The position numbers were made by a program, and so were the translations under genes. A stretch of 64,000 nucleotides of DNA from Boswellia sacra (lineage: Eukaryota; Streptophyta; Magnoliopsida; Sapindales; Burseraceae). This document shows positions 1-39,345 of this stretch, piece by piece. Numbering within the stretch: position 1 is the stretch's first letter; the number at the start of each line of letters is the position of its first letter. The notes beneath the pieces were generated by a model, which was given only the letters and a program-made list of their open reading frames with translations, was not told the DNA's origin and searched no databases. The DNA lies in assembly GCA_013180625.2 (NCBI GenBank), contig SNVD02006942.1:2542001-2606000 (forward strand), read 5' to 3'.

Positions 1-193
1 TCAGTGCACTTCACATCATTGTCCCACACCATTTACATGCAAAATGAAAATGAAACATAACCAAGTACCATTAAAAATCTACAGTCAAAGATAACGCTTT
101 TTATCTCATACCAGAAATATCAACTTCATAAATTATTTTTATTTTCCCATTTTATAAGTATTCGAATGGTTACTTAATTTTGTCACAGGATTA
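1..193 (+). other. PHOT1 5' leader with end of a 5'-UTR intron
   Basis: AT-rich sequence with no open frame. A pyrimidine/T-rich run ends in a splice-acceptor-like cacag at 184-188, only five bases before the PHOT1 ATG at 194. I infer that the start codon lies just inside exon 2 of the transcript and that the promoter and first non-coding exon are left of the window. No TATA box or transcription start can be assigned here. Confidence 0.5.
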
Positions 194-9412
<9,219 letters not shown>

Positions 9413-11459
9413 GAGATCTCTTTGTTATGATATTTTGCACGAAATGTATTCCATATTTCTTTTCAAATTGTCCATAAAATTCCACAGCTGCAAAGGTAAT
9501 ATGGTATATGCATGCGGAATGCAGAAAGAGGATATGGAGAGCTCCTCAACGTCCCGATCAATAACAGTTTCCTGCAATTTGCTTATGTTCTCCTCTCAGT
9601 GTCATCGATGTAGCTAATTAATCATGGAAGCAATTTGTAGAAGGATTTGAGAATTTTGTTTGTGCCTTATGTAATGTGTGCATGGTATAATGGTTTGTAA
9701 TCTATCTTGCTAAGTTTATTGGTAATCCAAGTCAGTTAATTCATTCGATCTCTCCAGAACTGATATATTTTTTCCATTCCCCTTTATCAATTATTATTAA
9801 AATCATGTATGTAAAGAGAATTAGTCAATGATTACACCCGACATGTATCGATGGTTTTGAACTGCAAGAAGCAAGCAAACAAGTATTTTGCTATGATTCT
9901 TACATTGAACTAGTAACTACAAAATTTATACTATATTAGGAAAACAAGTGAAGATTGAAATTCTCATCCGTTTTAACTTTAATGTACAACATTATATATG
10001 CTATTCTTTCTTTGTATTTTCATCTTCTATTTTACATTAAAATCTTTTTTTGTAATTGATACTCTCGATCAAACCAAGGCATACTTGAATATTAATTACT
10101 TTCTTATAGAAAAATAACAATTTTTCCTGTCACTTTCTCACATTAAATTTTATCACCCAACTTTCTTCAATTTGGCATATATATGTTGACATGGTGAGGT
10201 CTTGTTTTAAGCCCAAACGAACTTTAATTTGTCCACTTAAAAAAGGCCTAAACTGCTGCCAATTTTCTGGTGGATATTAATTTCAAGGCCAAAACTGTTA
10301 AAAGAAGTTATTAAAGTTTCATCTATAGAATTCCTAAGCCCTCACCTTTGGCCATGGTGGATCTGCAGGGTTTAATGTGTCCTGGAAGGGCACTGTTGCT
10401 GCTGTTGCTCATTTCTTTCTCCCACTCATTGCAATCAATCTTTTTATGTTTGATTTGATATTTTTTAAATTGTTTTGGAGTGCCAACTGCCCAAGTGGCT
10501 GAAGGTAACAGAATGGAATCTGGGACTGGCATTGATAGTCGGTATGTGGACACAGTGGGATGGGATAGGACAGACAGAAGCTCACTATATTGCAGACTGT
10601 CCGTAAACTGGCCCCAAGTCTGTTTCTTTAGAATAAATAATGTACTCAAAAGTGCTTTCATGATTCTATTTATTTCTATTAAAATATAAAGTGTTTCGAA
10701 CAATACTAGCAACGCTTTCTTAACATTTTTGGATCTACCTTGAATAGTTGGAGGAATTTTACACTGCAGTGTATTATTAGATTCTCATGTGGTGGAGAGA
10801 AAATATACCTGAACTTTAAGGATTATTATTGCTTTTACAACTCCATCTCTCTTATCATTAGATGGACAATAATACACTAATTGACTGAAGCAGCAAAAGC
10901 AATAGCGGGATCATTCAATTACAGTAAAATCCTGAGCCTCCTCTTATTCACTGGAGCTCTTCCACATTGATTTGGCCACAGTACATAATATATCGTTTTC
11001 ATATATATAAAATTATGAATGCATATTGTAAAGATGCACATTTTTCATAATTATTTGCAAATTTTTATATGAAACAGGTATACCTTATAAATACTTAATT
11101 TTTTTAGTAGAAATTAACTCTAGATCCCAGAAATACTTGAGTGAAACGCCACTTGCTTTTGCCTTTTTAGAAAAAAAAAAGGAATCGGTTCTAGTCCTAA
11201 ACAATTAAAGGCAAAGCAAAGCTAGTCCTTTTCTTATCCTCAAATGGGATTACAAGCAGCTTTTTCTAATCAACGTTTTATAGAGACAAACAAAACATTA
11301 ACAAAAGCAACACTTTAAACAATAATACAGAAAAAATAAAATATTTTCCATAATTAATATAAAAAAACACAGAAATGAAGGCACCTTTCAATCAAGCTCA
11401 ACTTCAACTACAATATTGAGTATTGAGAAGCCGTGAGTTGGGTGGTGATGAATAGAGAA
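9413..11459. other. PHOT1 3' UTR and AT-rich intergenic DNA
   Basis: The first 300 bases after the PHOT1 stop should be its 3' UTR. The rest is AT-rich with homopolymer runs and only short, unconvincing open frames. I see no tRNA, rRNA or transposon ends. Confidence 0.5.
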
Positions 11460-11475
11460 GGAGCACGTGCAGGTA

Positions 11476-11513
<38 letters not shown>

Positions 11514-11939
11514 TTAATAAAGAACCGATTTTTTAGGTTACTGTAAGTTCATTGTAATCATAGTTACCGCATCGCTTTACTGTTTGTTATACCTTCCACA
11601 CTACAACACTTGTAGATCCACTGTACTTCTCCACTTCTTGGATTCCGACATCGCTTGCACTTCCACACTCACTCTATACCCCTTCACTTTCCTGGAAAAT
11701 TTCTCTACTTCCCAGAAAATTGTTATTCTTTTCATCTGCCAAAGAAGTGCGCTGTCAATGTTCCTATGTTTCATTTTCCATGAAATTTTTACTTCTTGCT
11801 AACTAACGAGAAAACCCCATCTGTTTTTAGTAATTTCATTGCTGGTTGTCTGTTAAAGTTTCAAACTTTTTTCCCAGAAAATTTTTTATCTTTTATTTTT
11901 TCTTTTCTGATCAAGTGGAATCTTTAAAGATTCAATTCA
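11460..11939 (+). promoter_or_regulatory. Leader/promoter of the BTB/POZ gene with G-box and CT repeat
   Basis: A palindromic G-box core CACGTG sits at 11464-11469. It is followed at 11481-11510 by a perfect 30-base CT repeat, a common element of plant 5' UTRs and core promoters. A pyrimidine-rich leader runs to the ATG at 11940. The G-box suggests possible binding of bZIP or bHLH factors; that is inference. A 5'-UTR intron beginning near 11471 (gtaata) is possible. Confidence 0.45.
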
Positions 11940-14274
11940 ATGTCGACAAGAGAAGTTTCTGCAATGATAAAACAAGGCTTCATATCTGACCCAACACTAT
12001 CATTTTCGCCATCAAGAACCGCACCATCACTGTCAAGGCTTTACTCTCCTTCGTCTTCACCACCACCACCGCAATCGCAGCCACAACCCCAACTTGCTGA
12101 GTTGACTCGCCAAAGTCATTCTCAGTCAGCCCAGCACCCAACTCTCTTTGAAATGATGTCCCAGGAGCAACTACAGGAGACCAACAAGCCCATCAAATCC
12201 CAATCAAGAATCTTTAAGCTCTTATCAGAGTTAAAGAGCCCTAAAAGCACCAGTGATGGTCTGAATTATCTTGGGCTGGGGCCAGGCGATGTGCGGCTCA
12301 CAGTGGTTGGTAAAGATGAGTTTAGAGTGTGCATGGATGTGCACAAGAAAGTTTTGACAGAGAAAAGCAGATTTTTTGCCGAAAAATTGGCTAGAAAAGA
12401 TAAAGAAAATAGAGAGATGTTGCATATGGTGGAGATAAGTGAGTGTGATGATGTGGAAGTGTATGTGGAGATTGTGGTGTTGATGTATTGCGAGGACTTG
12501 AAGAAAAAATTGCTTGGTGAGGATCTTGACAGAGTCTTGGCTTTGCTCAAGGTAATATGCATATGTAACTCTCTGTGTACTTGGTGGATGGAGCAAAATT
12601 GTTATTAAAATTTATTTTATTTATTTATTTTTTTGTTATGCGGGTATCACTGAAGTGGCTGTTTTGGACATTGGTTATGGGTTTGGCTTATAATATGAAT
12701 GTTTTGCTCGCTTTGTTTTTACTCTCTGTGATGGTCAGTAAGAAAATTGAGTATTATTGAAGCAAATGGGATGTTGATGTTATTGTACAATTGGTTTGGT
12801 TTAGTAAAAGTTTTGTTCTCTGAATTCTTTTATTCTTGTGTTAGTAGGTTTTTTGGTGTGGTTTTTATGAGGAAATGCATCTAGGTTTAGTTATCTTTGG
12901 CAGGGGAAGATATTGTTGCTGTTTTCTTCAAATTGGATTTAGCTTTCTGGTTCTGGCTATAGCTTCTCAATTTGCTATTTGTAGATAAGTTTTTATTTAG
13001 TTACTGCAAAAAAGTCCTAGAAATGTTGTAATTTAAGCCTAAATTTTTTACTTTTCTTTATTTTTGATTACTAAATCGATCAGTTTGGGTTTTACTGATG
13101 AGCTATGTTGGATTCAGCCTTAAGTTTTTGTTAGTAACAGGCATTGTAAAAGATCATTAATCTTTTTTACTATTATCCTTCTTGGGAAGCAGACAATAAA
13201 CATTATAAATGCCTAGAGAAATCTCCGCACCATCCTTTTATTGCTGTATGCAGGACAAGAATGTCCCCTTTTTTACCGGTTCTATTGTAGTGAAATTTTT
13301 GTAATATTAGTGTTCTGTTATAGGTGTCTGCTGCTGTCATGTTCGATACGGGGATTATGTCATGCTTGGAGTATTTGGAAGCTGTTCCATGGTCTGAGGA
13401 TGATGAGGAGAAAGTCATAACTGTTCTGAATGAACTTGAGCTTCAAGACTCAACTGAAGTTTTGCAGAGAGTAACATCTGAACCATCGACTTCTGCAAGA
13501 GCTGATGACATATTCTTGAAACTGCTGAGTGGTGTTCTACAAGCTAAAGATGATAAAGCCCGTCGAGAGATGAAAACTTTAATTTCTCGGTTACTTAAAG
13601 AAGATTCATCTGATTATGACAATAGGCTTGATGTCTCTAAAGATACCCTTTATAGTCTATGCCATAGATGTCTTACTTCTCTTATCCTCTGCTTATCAGA
13701 AGCTACATGTGCGGATGATGGAAGACAGGATCGAGGGGTTTTAATGGCAGAAATAGCTCGAGAAGCTGACAATTTGCAGTGGCTTGTTGATATCCTTATT
13801 GAAAAGAAAATGGCTGATGAATTTGTGAAACTGTGGGCAGATCAGAAGGAGCTTGCAATTCTCCATTCAAAGATTCCTACCATGTACCGGCATGAAATCA
13901 GCAGAATCACTGCACAACTATGTATTGCAATTGGGAAAGGACATATTTTGGTGCCAAAAGAGACCCGCTTTTCTTTGCTATCCACATGGTTGGAAGCTCT
14001 ATATGAAGATTTTGGATGGATGAAAAGGGCTTCTAGATCAGTAGATAGGAAGGTGGTTGAAGATGGTCTGAGCCAGACAATTCTCACCCTGCCATTGCTA
14101 CAACAGCAGGCTATTTTGCTTAATTGGTTTGATCGATTTCTTAATAAAGGGGCTGATTGTCCCAATATTCAGAGAGCATTCGAGGTTTGGTGGAGAAGAG
14201 CTTTCATCAGACAATATTCGGCTGATCAGGATAGTTCCCATTTGCAAATAACGGTTTGCGAATATCCAAAATAA
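11940..14274 (+). CDS. BTB/POZ domain protein, At5g60050-like (2 exons)
   Basis: Likely substrate adaptor for a CUL3 ubiquitin ligase; the substrate is unknown. Exons 11940-12551 and 13324-14274, joined in phase 0 at GT-AG, give 520 residues. Residues 1-105 are Ser/Pro/Gln-rich and probably disordered. A BTB fold begins near residue 117 (GDVRLTVV) and crosses the intron, which interrupts the domain after LALLK. The C-terminal half is alpha-helical and ends with the family signature FDRFLN, CPNIQRAFEVWWRRAF. The gene lies tail to tail with NRPC1. From memory the Arabidopsis orthologues AT5G60050 and AT5G60040 are also neighbours, which supports assignment to this member rather than the related At1g63850. 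No truncation seen. Confidence 0.85.
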
Positions 14275-16260
14275 ACGGTATGTCAAACAATCTAAGAAAA
14301 GTTAGAACCATGTTTGTACATATGAAAGTGATTCTTTTGTTGAGCTTTATATCCACAAGTTTCTTCTCTTCACTTCCATTCTATTTCTCATCATTTCTTG
14401 AAAATTTAAATATTTTGTACGCAGAGGCTTTGTAAATTGTAACATGCTTGGATAAGAGCATTGGGCTAGTTAACGAATTTCTAAGATATCTTTGGTTCTT
14501 CTTATCGTTGTCTTTGGATTATTCTGTACAAAGTTGAATGAATGAAGGTGGTGCCTTCGAAATGCTTGAATGCTTTTAAGAGGTTGGAAACTTTGGTACT
14601 CTTAGTAGATTCTGTTTAAAGATCTGGAGTGGAGTGAGCGGCAGATTGAATTAGACATATGGTAAGGCCAAGATTACAAAATGAACTATCTTCTAGTTTC
14701 TTGTTAAGATTGCCAAATAGAGTTCTTCTTGCTGTGGCAAATTATGGCTCTTTATCGAGGTGAATTTGTGTTGGAAAATTGGTCCAAAATTTAGAAACCA
14801 AATCATAAGACGAAACATCTCATGTGCAAATGGGTCTACCTAAGAGAGACTATGAATCCCGGCATAAGTGTCTACATAACCAAAATCCGAAGCATATTTT
14901 AGAAGTTAGTTAAAGTCTTTTTTTATTGTCTAGTTAATAATCAGATAACGAATTAATGCGATCTAACCAATCGGTGATTACCAGTTGACAGAATCAATGT
15001 TGTTAGATATATTTCAATGTTTTTTTTTTTTAATCTCAATTTGACTAATAATTAAAAATAAAAAACTATTATATATCAAAACCACTTCTCTATTTTGGAT
15101 ATTCCGTTCTATTTCTGCTTAATCTTTTATATTCACGAACACCCTGTCTTCCACTAGTCACATGACTGACTAAGTTTGACAGTTGAGTTTTCTGATGGTT
15201 GTGTCGGGCAGCCTCTTCAATCACTGCACTGCCAACTGGAGTTATGATCAGTTATTCTTTTTTAACTGTAATATATAACTAAAAGTAGAACCTGCCCGAA
15301 CAGAAGTCAACATGCGCTAAAAATAGTACGAGTAAATTTAAATTACCAGCATCATCTAATTGTGATTTGCTTCGAGCGTAAACTTTCTTTATTGAGAAAT
15401 CAAGTTAAATTTATACCATGGGGAGTAATTTCTTGGCCTAATTTTGACGTTACCAACTGTCAAATTTGTGGCGTGGTGGCATTGCTCCTTTGATTTAATA
15501 CATTTAAACTTAACCAGGTTACAGGGTGGTCTTCAATTAATGAAGGAGAAGGGAAGAAGAAAGAACCCCTGTAAGATTTAGAACTTGGAATAGGTTTCGA
15601 AAAATGTTTATATTCAAAAAGGAGAAAAATAATGAAAACAAAATGAGAGATAGGAGAAAGATGGTTTGCCACTTAGGAAGCATAATACTGTACTGTCAGT
15701 GTCAGACGCCTTTTCTCTATCCATTATTTTCAGATACAAACGAATTATATATCAATTCTATACTGAAGAAGGCCCTAAATTTCTGGCAACAATATCATTT
15801 AAAAAACAATAATTCTTCTATTGTCCTATCAGTTCTACAAAGAAAGCAAAAAGCTTATCCTGTAAAAGTATTAGAGCAGGTAAGCCCAGACTCCAATCCG
15901 GCTGACGAGCTGCTTTTAGTTGGCTGGCTGCCGAGGATCCATTCAAAAATGCCTCATCCCCCCTTTGACAAACTTTTGATGAAGAAACTTATGGATCTGA
16001 CATCAGGATTGACCAGGAATGGATGCACTTGCACTATCGAAATATTAGCCATCTGGGTAATGCTAGCAAGGACATATGGAAGAGGTGATTTCCCCAAATA
16101 CATACGAGTTAAAAGTTAAACCTCACCTATTCACTTCACTTGGATGTCTCCAAGCAAAATCTTGCAACCTTCAGAACCTTGGACGCAGAGTCAGGTACTG
16201 TTACTATAATGCACAGCAACACTTGAAACATTGCTGGCAAGTCTAGAATAGTAATTGAAG
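14275..16260. other. Intergenic region between convergent BTB and NRPC1 genes
   Basis: Holds the two 3' UTRs and AT-rich DNA. The only sizeable frame is 15604-16119 (+, 171 codons). Its product has no recognisable domain and looks compositionally like intergenic DNA. Part of it could be antisense to a long NRPC1 3' UTR. I do not call it a gene. Confidence 0.4.
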
Positions 16261-33957
<17,697 letters not shown>

Positions 33958-34275
33958 TTCTGGCTAATGGGCGCTGCAAAGGGTGGAATATTGTAAATTA
34001 AAATCAAACTAAATTCATAGCAAATTTAGGTTAGTTTCGTATTGAAAATGAAGTATAGAGAGTGCTTACTGGATTCAACTTTGTTAATTGAATTGAAAGT
34101 TTTGTGATTTTGAGAAGCAAAAAAAAAAAAAGAAGACAGAAAAGCTTGGGTTTTAGGAGGGAAACAGGGTTTTGGGACCGCAAAAAGTGAAAATATAACA
34201 GCTGCAGTTATGACTCGAACTCGGGATCTTAAAGTAAGGAAAGTCGGTTAAAGGAAACGCCACTGCGCTGCCCCG
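33958..34275 (-). promoter_or_regulatory. NRPC1 upstream region with tRNA-like box A/box B remnant
   Basis: Upstream of the NRPC1 ATG, read on the minus strand. The motif gcagcgcagtggcg (about 34258-34272) resembles box A of a tRNA gene and gagttcgagtc (about 34212-34224) resembles box B, about 40 bases apart. The stems do not pair as a real tRNA, so a tRNA-derived SINE or pseudogene is likeliest. A diverged copy lies near 49595-49660. The core promoter was not identified. Confidence 0.35.
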
Positions 34276-35434
34276 CTTATTCTGCTGTAGCCTTAATTTT
34301 TTATTATAAATTGGATATAAAAATTGAAGTATGATTTTTCCCGTTAAATTAAAAAAATTGTGTTCAATTACCACTTCATTAGTGGTTTTTTCTCATTTTT
34401 ATGTCTAAAAATCTTAGAAAAAAAACCAGTATTATAAGTGTATTTTTAAAACAATCATACTTTTTTATAAAATTTCAATATCATGACTATAAATCTACAA
34501 GGCAATATCTCAAAAACTCAAAAAGAGCTATTCAAGTGTTAGATATTTTAAAAAAATTGTTGATATTAATCATGGTACCTAAATTTTTATAAACTATGAT
34601 AACAAATACTTTTTAATTTTGGTTACTTTTCCAGTACTTTGTTTTTGATTAATATCACTTTTCCATTTTCAAATTCTATTGCTATAGTGTCATGGTGTAT
34701 CCGTGTATGAGATATTATAAGAGATTTGAATTGTGTGAAAATATATTTGGTTATATGTATTTGAAGTTTTCACTTTAAATGAATTATAATTTTAAAAGAT
34801 TAAAAATAATTTTACTTTTTTAATATTATAAAAAGTTAAAAATATAATATTTATTAAGTCATATAATTTGAAATGAAAAGATAAAAATTATTTGCAAAAA
34901 AAATGAAGAAAAGCAAATTAGTAGACTGAAAGAAGAGAGAAAACAACTTTTTTCTGTTTTCATTTTTCTTGAAAACTATGCTTTATATTAGTTGTACTTA
35001 AATTTTGTGTTTTCTTTGTTTTGAAACGGCAATGATTAAACAAACAACTTATTTACAAATTCTCATATACCCAAACCAAAATGAAAATGGTTAAAATGAG
35101 AAAAACACATAAATAAACGGGCCCTTAATTTCACGGTCATACCAATCCAAACTTATGGACAAGAAGACGAGTATGACCAACTTATTCGAAGGACTTTTTG
35201 AAGAATTAAAAGTGCATGAAAAAAACCCCACATGAAAAGTTGGTCATCAAATTCATATAAAATCCGAAGATGTTTAATATTTAAAGCGTTCAGAATGGGG
35301 ACAAACTGATCTAGCATAACGCTCTAGTCTTGAAACAGATTAAATATAATTAGTACTACATTAATTGTTAAAGTAATGTGAAATTGAAGAGTCGAAACAA
35401 TATTAAACATCATAGACATATATATGTGTAAGAC

Positions 35435-35437
35435 TAT

Positions 35438-35477
<40 letters not shown>
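35435..35477. repeat. AT microsatellite
   Basis: A run of about 43 bases of alternating A and T directly after the stop codon of the bZIP fragment. Similar AT runs occur at 41011-41030 and 45902-45922. All are in unit A and lack close matches in unit B. Confidence 0.9.
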
Positions 35478-35478
<1 letters not shown>

Positions 35479-35485
35479 CTTGTGA

Positions 35486-35806
35486 TCAGCTCTTGCTCAG
35501 CTGGTCCTGGTTTTGCTCAGTACTTTCATCAACTTTAGGCCTTGTCTTCAGAAGGACCTGGTGTATATATATACGGAATGATTATATAATTTGATCTATT
35601 AATCATGTTTAATTGTCAATTTAGAAGTACTTATACTTGAAAGTGCAGAGACACGGATAGCTTACCTTCCGAAGCATGGTGTTTTCATTGATCAAAGTTG
35701 ATATCTTCTCTTCTAATTTAGAATTTCTGTCCTGCGGTTGTTTGGCCCGCAGTTCCAGATCGTTAACATAAGCTTTCTTCCTTTCTCGAGCTAGTTTAAC
35801 CTTTTT
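35486..35806 (-). pseudogene. HY5/HYH-type bZIP gene fragment (last two exons)
   Basis: Transcript order: an exon from about 35806 or 35791 to 35666, GT donor at 35665, then the last exon 35557-35486 ending in TGA. The first encodes the end of a bZIP basic region (ARERKKAY) and the leucine zipper up to ENTMLRK. The last adds 23 residues rich in Lys, Gln and Ser. HY5 and HYH are light-signalling transcription factors. The N-terminus and most of the basic region are missing, and no good acceptor precedes ARERKK. The second zipper heptad has Pro (QPQD) where family members have Leu. I read it as a truncated, probably non-functional copy. Confidence 0.7.
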
Positions 35807-36210
35807 TTTAGTCCCTTAACTAAATCTAATCTCTTTTTTTGTTTTAACTATTTGTGACTATTTTTTCATGTAAAAAAACTTAGATACCCTTTTTTATTAT
35901 TAAAGTATAGAATATTATTTTTATATAGTCATACAAAATTCTCAAAACCTGTAATTTTGTACAACCCTATCGTGAACTTGCACAAAGCTTTTTTTTTTTT
36001 CCACGATGAGATCGTAAAGTTAGTCGTGCAATATAATAACTACATTTATAATATTGTTAACAATTATTTTATGAGATGATTACGCAAGTTGTATGATATA
36101 GTTATACAAAATATCGAAGATCTATTTTTTTTTATTTTTTTCGCGACTTCCCAGTGTAACTGTAAAACTATGTCGTAAAAAAAATTATACACGTAATCTA
36201 ATTTTTGTTA

Positions 36211-37825
36211 TTTTAAAAACGGGATAATATTAAATACTACCCCTGAATTTTGTCTTAATGTCACTCAGAGAATGACTATCTCATTTTAATCAATCACACC
36301 CTGATATTTTTCAAAATCGATCAACTGTCAATTTCAACCCTAATGGAAGTATAAATATACCTTTTTACCCCTAAAAATAATTAAAAAATTTTAATCAAAT
36401 AAAAAATAAAAATATAATTTTTTTAGGTTGTTCATGCTTCCTCTCTGCTTCGCTTCTCTCCGACTTCATTCCTTCTACTTCCTCTCCACTTCTGTTCTTC
36501 CATTCCTCTTCAATTCCTCTTCTAATTCCTCGGCAAATCACTAATCAAAATCAAAAAACCCTAATTCGCCAATCTCCCACAATCGATTCAACATTTTATT
36601 CCAATAAATACAAAACCAAATACCCAAATCTCTTAAATCAATATGTCGGCTTGGTTCAATCCGCGCGGTGCTGGAGGCATGGCTGTGCTCGGTGGTTGTG
36701 ATGGTGGTTGAGTTGCTTGTTGATGCGGCCGTTGATGACGATTGGTGATCGCAGCTATTGATGATGGTTGGTGATGGCAGTAGTTGATGTGGTTGTTGCT
36801 TCTAATTTCTTCTGGGTTGTGGTGGATGATCACCGTTTTAAAAAATTCGTCGCCTCACACTCCATTTTTGCTGCCGCTTTGCTCATGTTCGATTCCCTTA
36901 TTTTCAGCTTCGGTTTCTATGGTGAGTTGCTGCTCTTTCATGAGTGGTGGTTGACCTCTCTCTCCCTTATTTGTCGTCTCCTCTCCTCTCTCTGTCATCT
37001 CTCTTTTCTTCGTTGGATTTCGACACTGTGGCAGGTGTGTGGATGGGCTTTTTGGGGTGGTGTGGCTGGTTTTAATAGGGGATGTTGGTGGCTATGGAGG
37101 TTGGATTTCAATAGAGGATGTTGGTAGCTGTGGGGGATGGATTTTTGGACTGGTGATGGTGGTTAGGTGGCTTGGTTTATTTGCGAGTGGTGGCGGTTGC
37201 TGGGTCAGTTTCATTTATTATTCTTTCTTTTGAAATTTCTTCGCAATCGACCCCTGCATGTGAATTTTTTGAACTTCCTCGTTTGTCTCTCTTTCTCTCC
37301 ATCTTCGATCTTCACGACATGGATTTTTCCCTTTTAATTTCATTTATCCTTTTTTTTTTGAATCTTGTTGTTGTTGCAACATTTTTTTAATTTCAGTTTT
37401 ATGATGGAGCTTTTAATAGATTTGAGACGAGATGCATTGGCGGTTGCCTTGTTGTTGTTCAGGTGGTGGCAGCTACCTGGTTGTTGTTCAGGTGGTGCGG
37501 CTGGGGATTTTAGGGCGTGGTGATGGCGGTTGCGTTGCTGGGTCTAGGTTTGTTTTGGGGGGATGCTGGCGGTTGCTAACTTTGTTTGGGAGTGGTTGCT
37601 TTGTTTCTTTTTAGCATGTTAAAATTTATTTTCGAATGAATTTTGGAATGAGTGGTATGAAATTCTTATATTACCCCTGGAGTTAGTTTAAAAATTAACA
37701 GAAAACTTTAAATGATAATTTGTACGTAAGTCTAGGAGTGTTATTGATTGAAAATGTATAGTCATTTTTTTTGTGAGATTAAGTCAAAACTTACGGAAGT
37801 TTTTGAAATTATCCCTTTTAAAAAC
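36211..37825. mobile_element. Non-autonomous Mutator-like element with 10-bp target duplication
   Basis: The element spans 36221-37815 (1595 bp), beginning gggataat and ending attatccc. Long imperfect terminal inverted repeats of roughly 80 bp share gtcttaat, aatgactat and cattttaatcaat-type blocks. Both sides carry the identical 10-bp target duplication ttttaaaaac (36211-36220 and 37816-37825). Long inverted ends with a 9-11-bp duplication are the Mutator superfamily pattern. The interior has no transposase, so it needs proteins from elsewhere. It contains a Gly/Val-codon-rich stretch (36700-37615) that might be captured host sequence, but I recognise no gene. The element is absent from units B and C. 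Confidence 0.82.
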
Positions 37826-37944
37826 TATTAAAGATATATTTTTACTTTCTCTTCAAAAGAGGGGTTAAAAATTGTTAAAATAAAAAAATGATTTAGACAT
37901 AGTTAGTGGGTGGCCTACAGAATTATTTAATGAAAATTTGCCCA

Positions 37945-39345
37945 ATAGCAGGAGGATTATAAAGAACCTGGAAGCGGAATGAAATGGAAAAATTAAATTA
38001 ACCGAGATTAAGATATAAGAAGACATACACAAAAGATAGTGATTCATACCTTGGAGGTTTTATTAAACGGTTATCAAAATCCCCATTACATAATGTGAAT
38101 ATTCTGTGAGTCGCAGCCTCTGAAACAATCACAAATTAAAAAAATTAATTACGGAGTGTTGGAATTTATTAAAAAAAAAAAAAAACGGACACAGCGTACC
38201 TCTTCCCAGTATTCATAGTACTTCACTGATTGTGCCTTAAAAGTAATTAGAAGATTAATATCGGGAAGCACATTTGGAACACCGTGAACCCAATTGCAAC
38301 AAAAGCCTTCTTCTCATAAGCAGAATCGTTGAGAAGCCAACAATTGAATGGTATGTAGATTGAACATGATGGAATAAGAGAAAGCAGTGCAAATTGAAGA
38401 AGACAGGGTTGATCTTTACTTTTTTCTTCATAAAAAATACAATAAATACAATACCAAAAGCAGAACGTACCTTTATATAGCTATAAATGCAATTTGCAGG
38501 AAGCTTGAGTAGACGTCACAGCTGATCTCTTCAAAACGGTTGACCTTTGGCATCCATTAGAGAGGGGTGACAGTTGTAGCCCATTGGAATATGGATGCAG
38601 TCCACAGGAACCTTGAGTAGAGGCTCTGCCTCATCTTTGGAATCTATCAGAAAGGAGTGACCTCTAGAATTGACCTTAGGGATGCAAAAGCAGTAAATTG
38701 CTGGGCAGAGATATTTGAGATTGGTATTTCTCAGCCAATGCCCTAACTTATTGTTGAAAAAGTTAAGCCTCAACCTTTCATTTCATTTTTGAGATCCTTT
38801 GTGTTGATTAACAAGTAATTTTTTTTGTCTCCTCTCATATTCAGTAGCATATATATCTTAAAATCTGAGGATGGTTAATACTACAACAAGAAGAGCACCA
38901 TATCCGTAGCTAACTTTTATTTTATTGTGGGTGTGAGTGCATATTTCAAGCGATTACTTGAGACTCTGTGGGTAATTCTATGCAAAGAATCCATAAGACT
39001 CTGGACAAAAGTGACATTCATATGATTTGCAATCATGCTTTGAAGATTCAAGTCATCCATTGCTCAACATAGGTGAAGATAAACAATAATTTTAATGACG
39101 TTCTTTTGTAAAAGGTAGTATTGAATTCTTTGTGCAAAGTTAGATTTAATAGCAATTATCTTACTCAAATAGCTCCCAAAAGTAAAGTATCAGCAATGCC
39201 ACATTAATTTTTCAGAATAAAACTACTTAGCAGAAAACATTGCGGGAATAAAAGATGACCATTAATCCACACATGCCACACTTAAACTCAAAGATACTGA
39301 TATGTAATCTAATACAAGTCATCGATCCCTTTTCCATAACTTTCG
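37945..39345 (-). pseudogene. U1-A: truncated copy of unrecognised gene U
   Basis: Exon-like blocks shared with the U2 copies. These are a donor near 38051, an exon with a hydrophobic stretch (IPSCSIYIPFNCW, then KKAFVAIGFTVF) at about 38200-38409, a block at 38480-38770 containing AEPLLKVPVD, and the exon-3-like block near 38945-39035. Similarity to U2 stops at ttttccata near 39340, so exons 1-2 are missing. The exon-3 block has a 2-base deletion. Its 3' part was separated from the block at 35287-35335 by the bZIP/Mutator insert. Confidence 0.45.

Noticed and set aside
15604..16119. 171-codon plus-strand frame near the NRPC1 3' end
   Set aside because: No recognisable domain, AT-rich lysine/asparagine-heavy N-terminus, no promoter context. 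Could be antisense to the NRPC1 3' UTR. Kept only as a note in the intergenic entry.
34185..34275. Functional tRNA gene upstream of NRPC1
   Set aside because: Box-like motifs exist, but the T-stem and acceptor stem do not pair and the copy in unit B has lost box A.
36768..37614. Gly/Val/Trp-rich plus-strand frames inside the Mutator-like element
   Set aside because: Overlapping frames without start context or known domain; reflects biased composition of the element.
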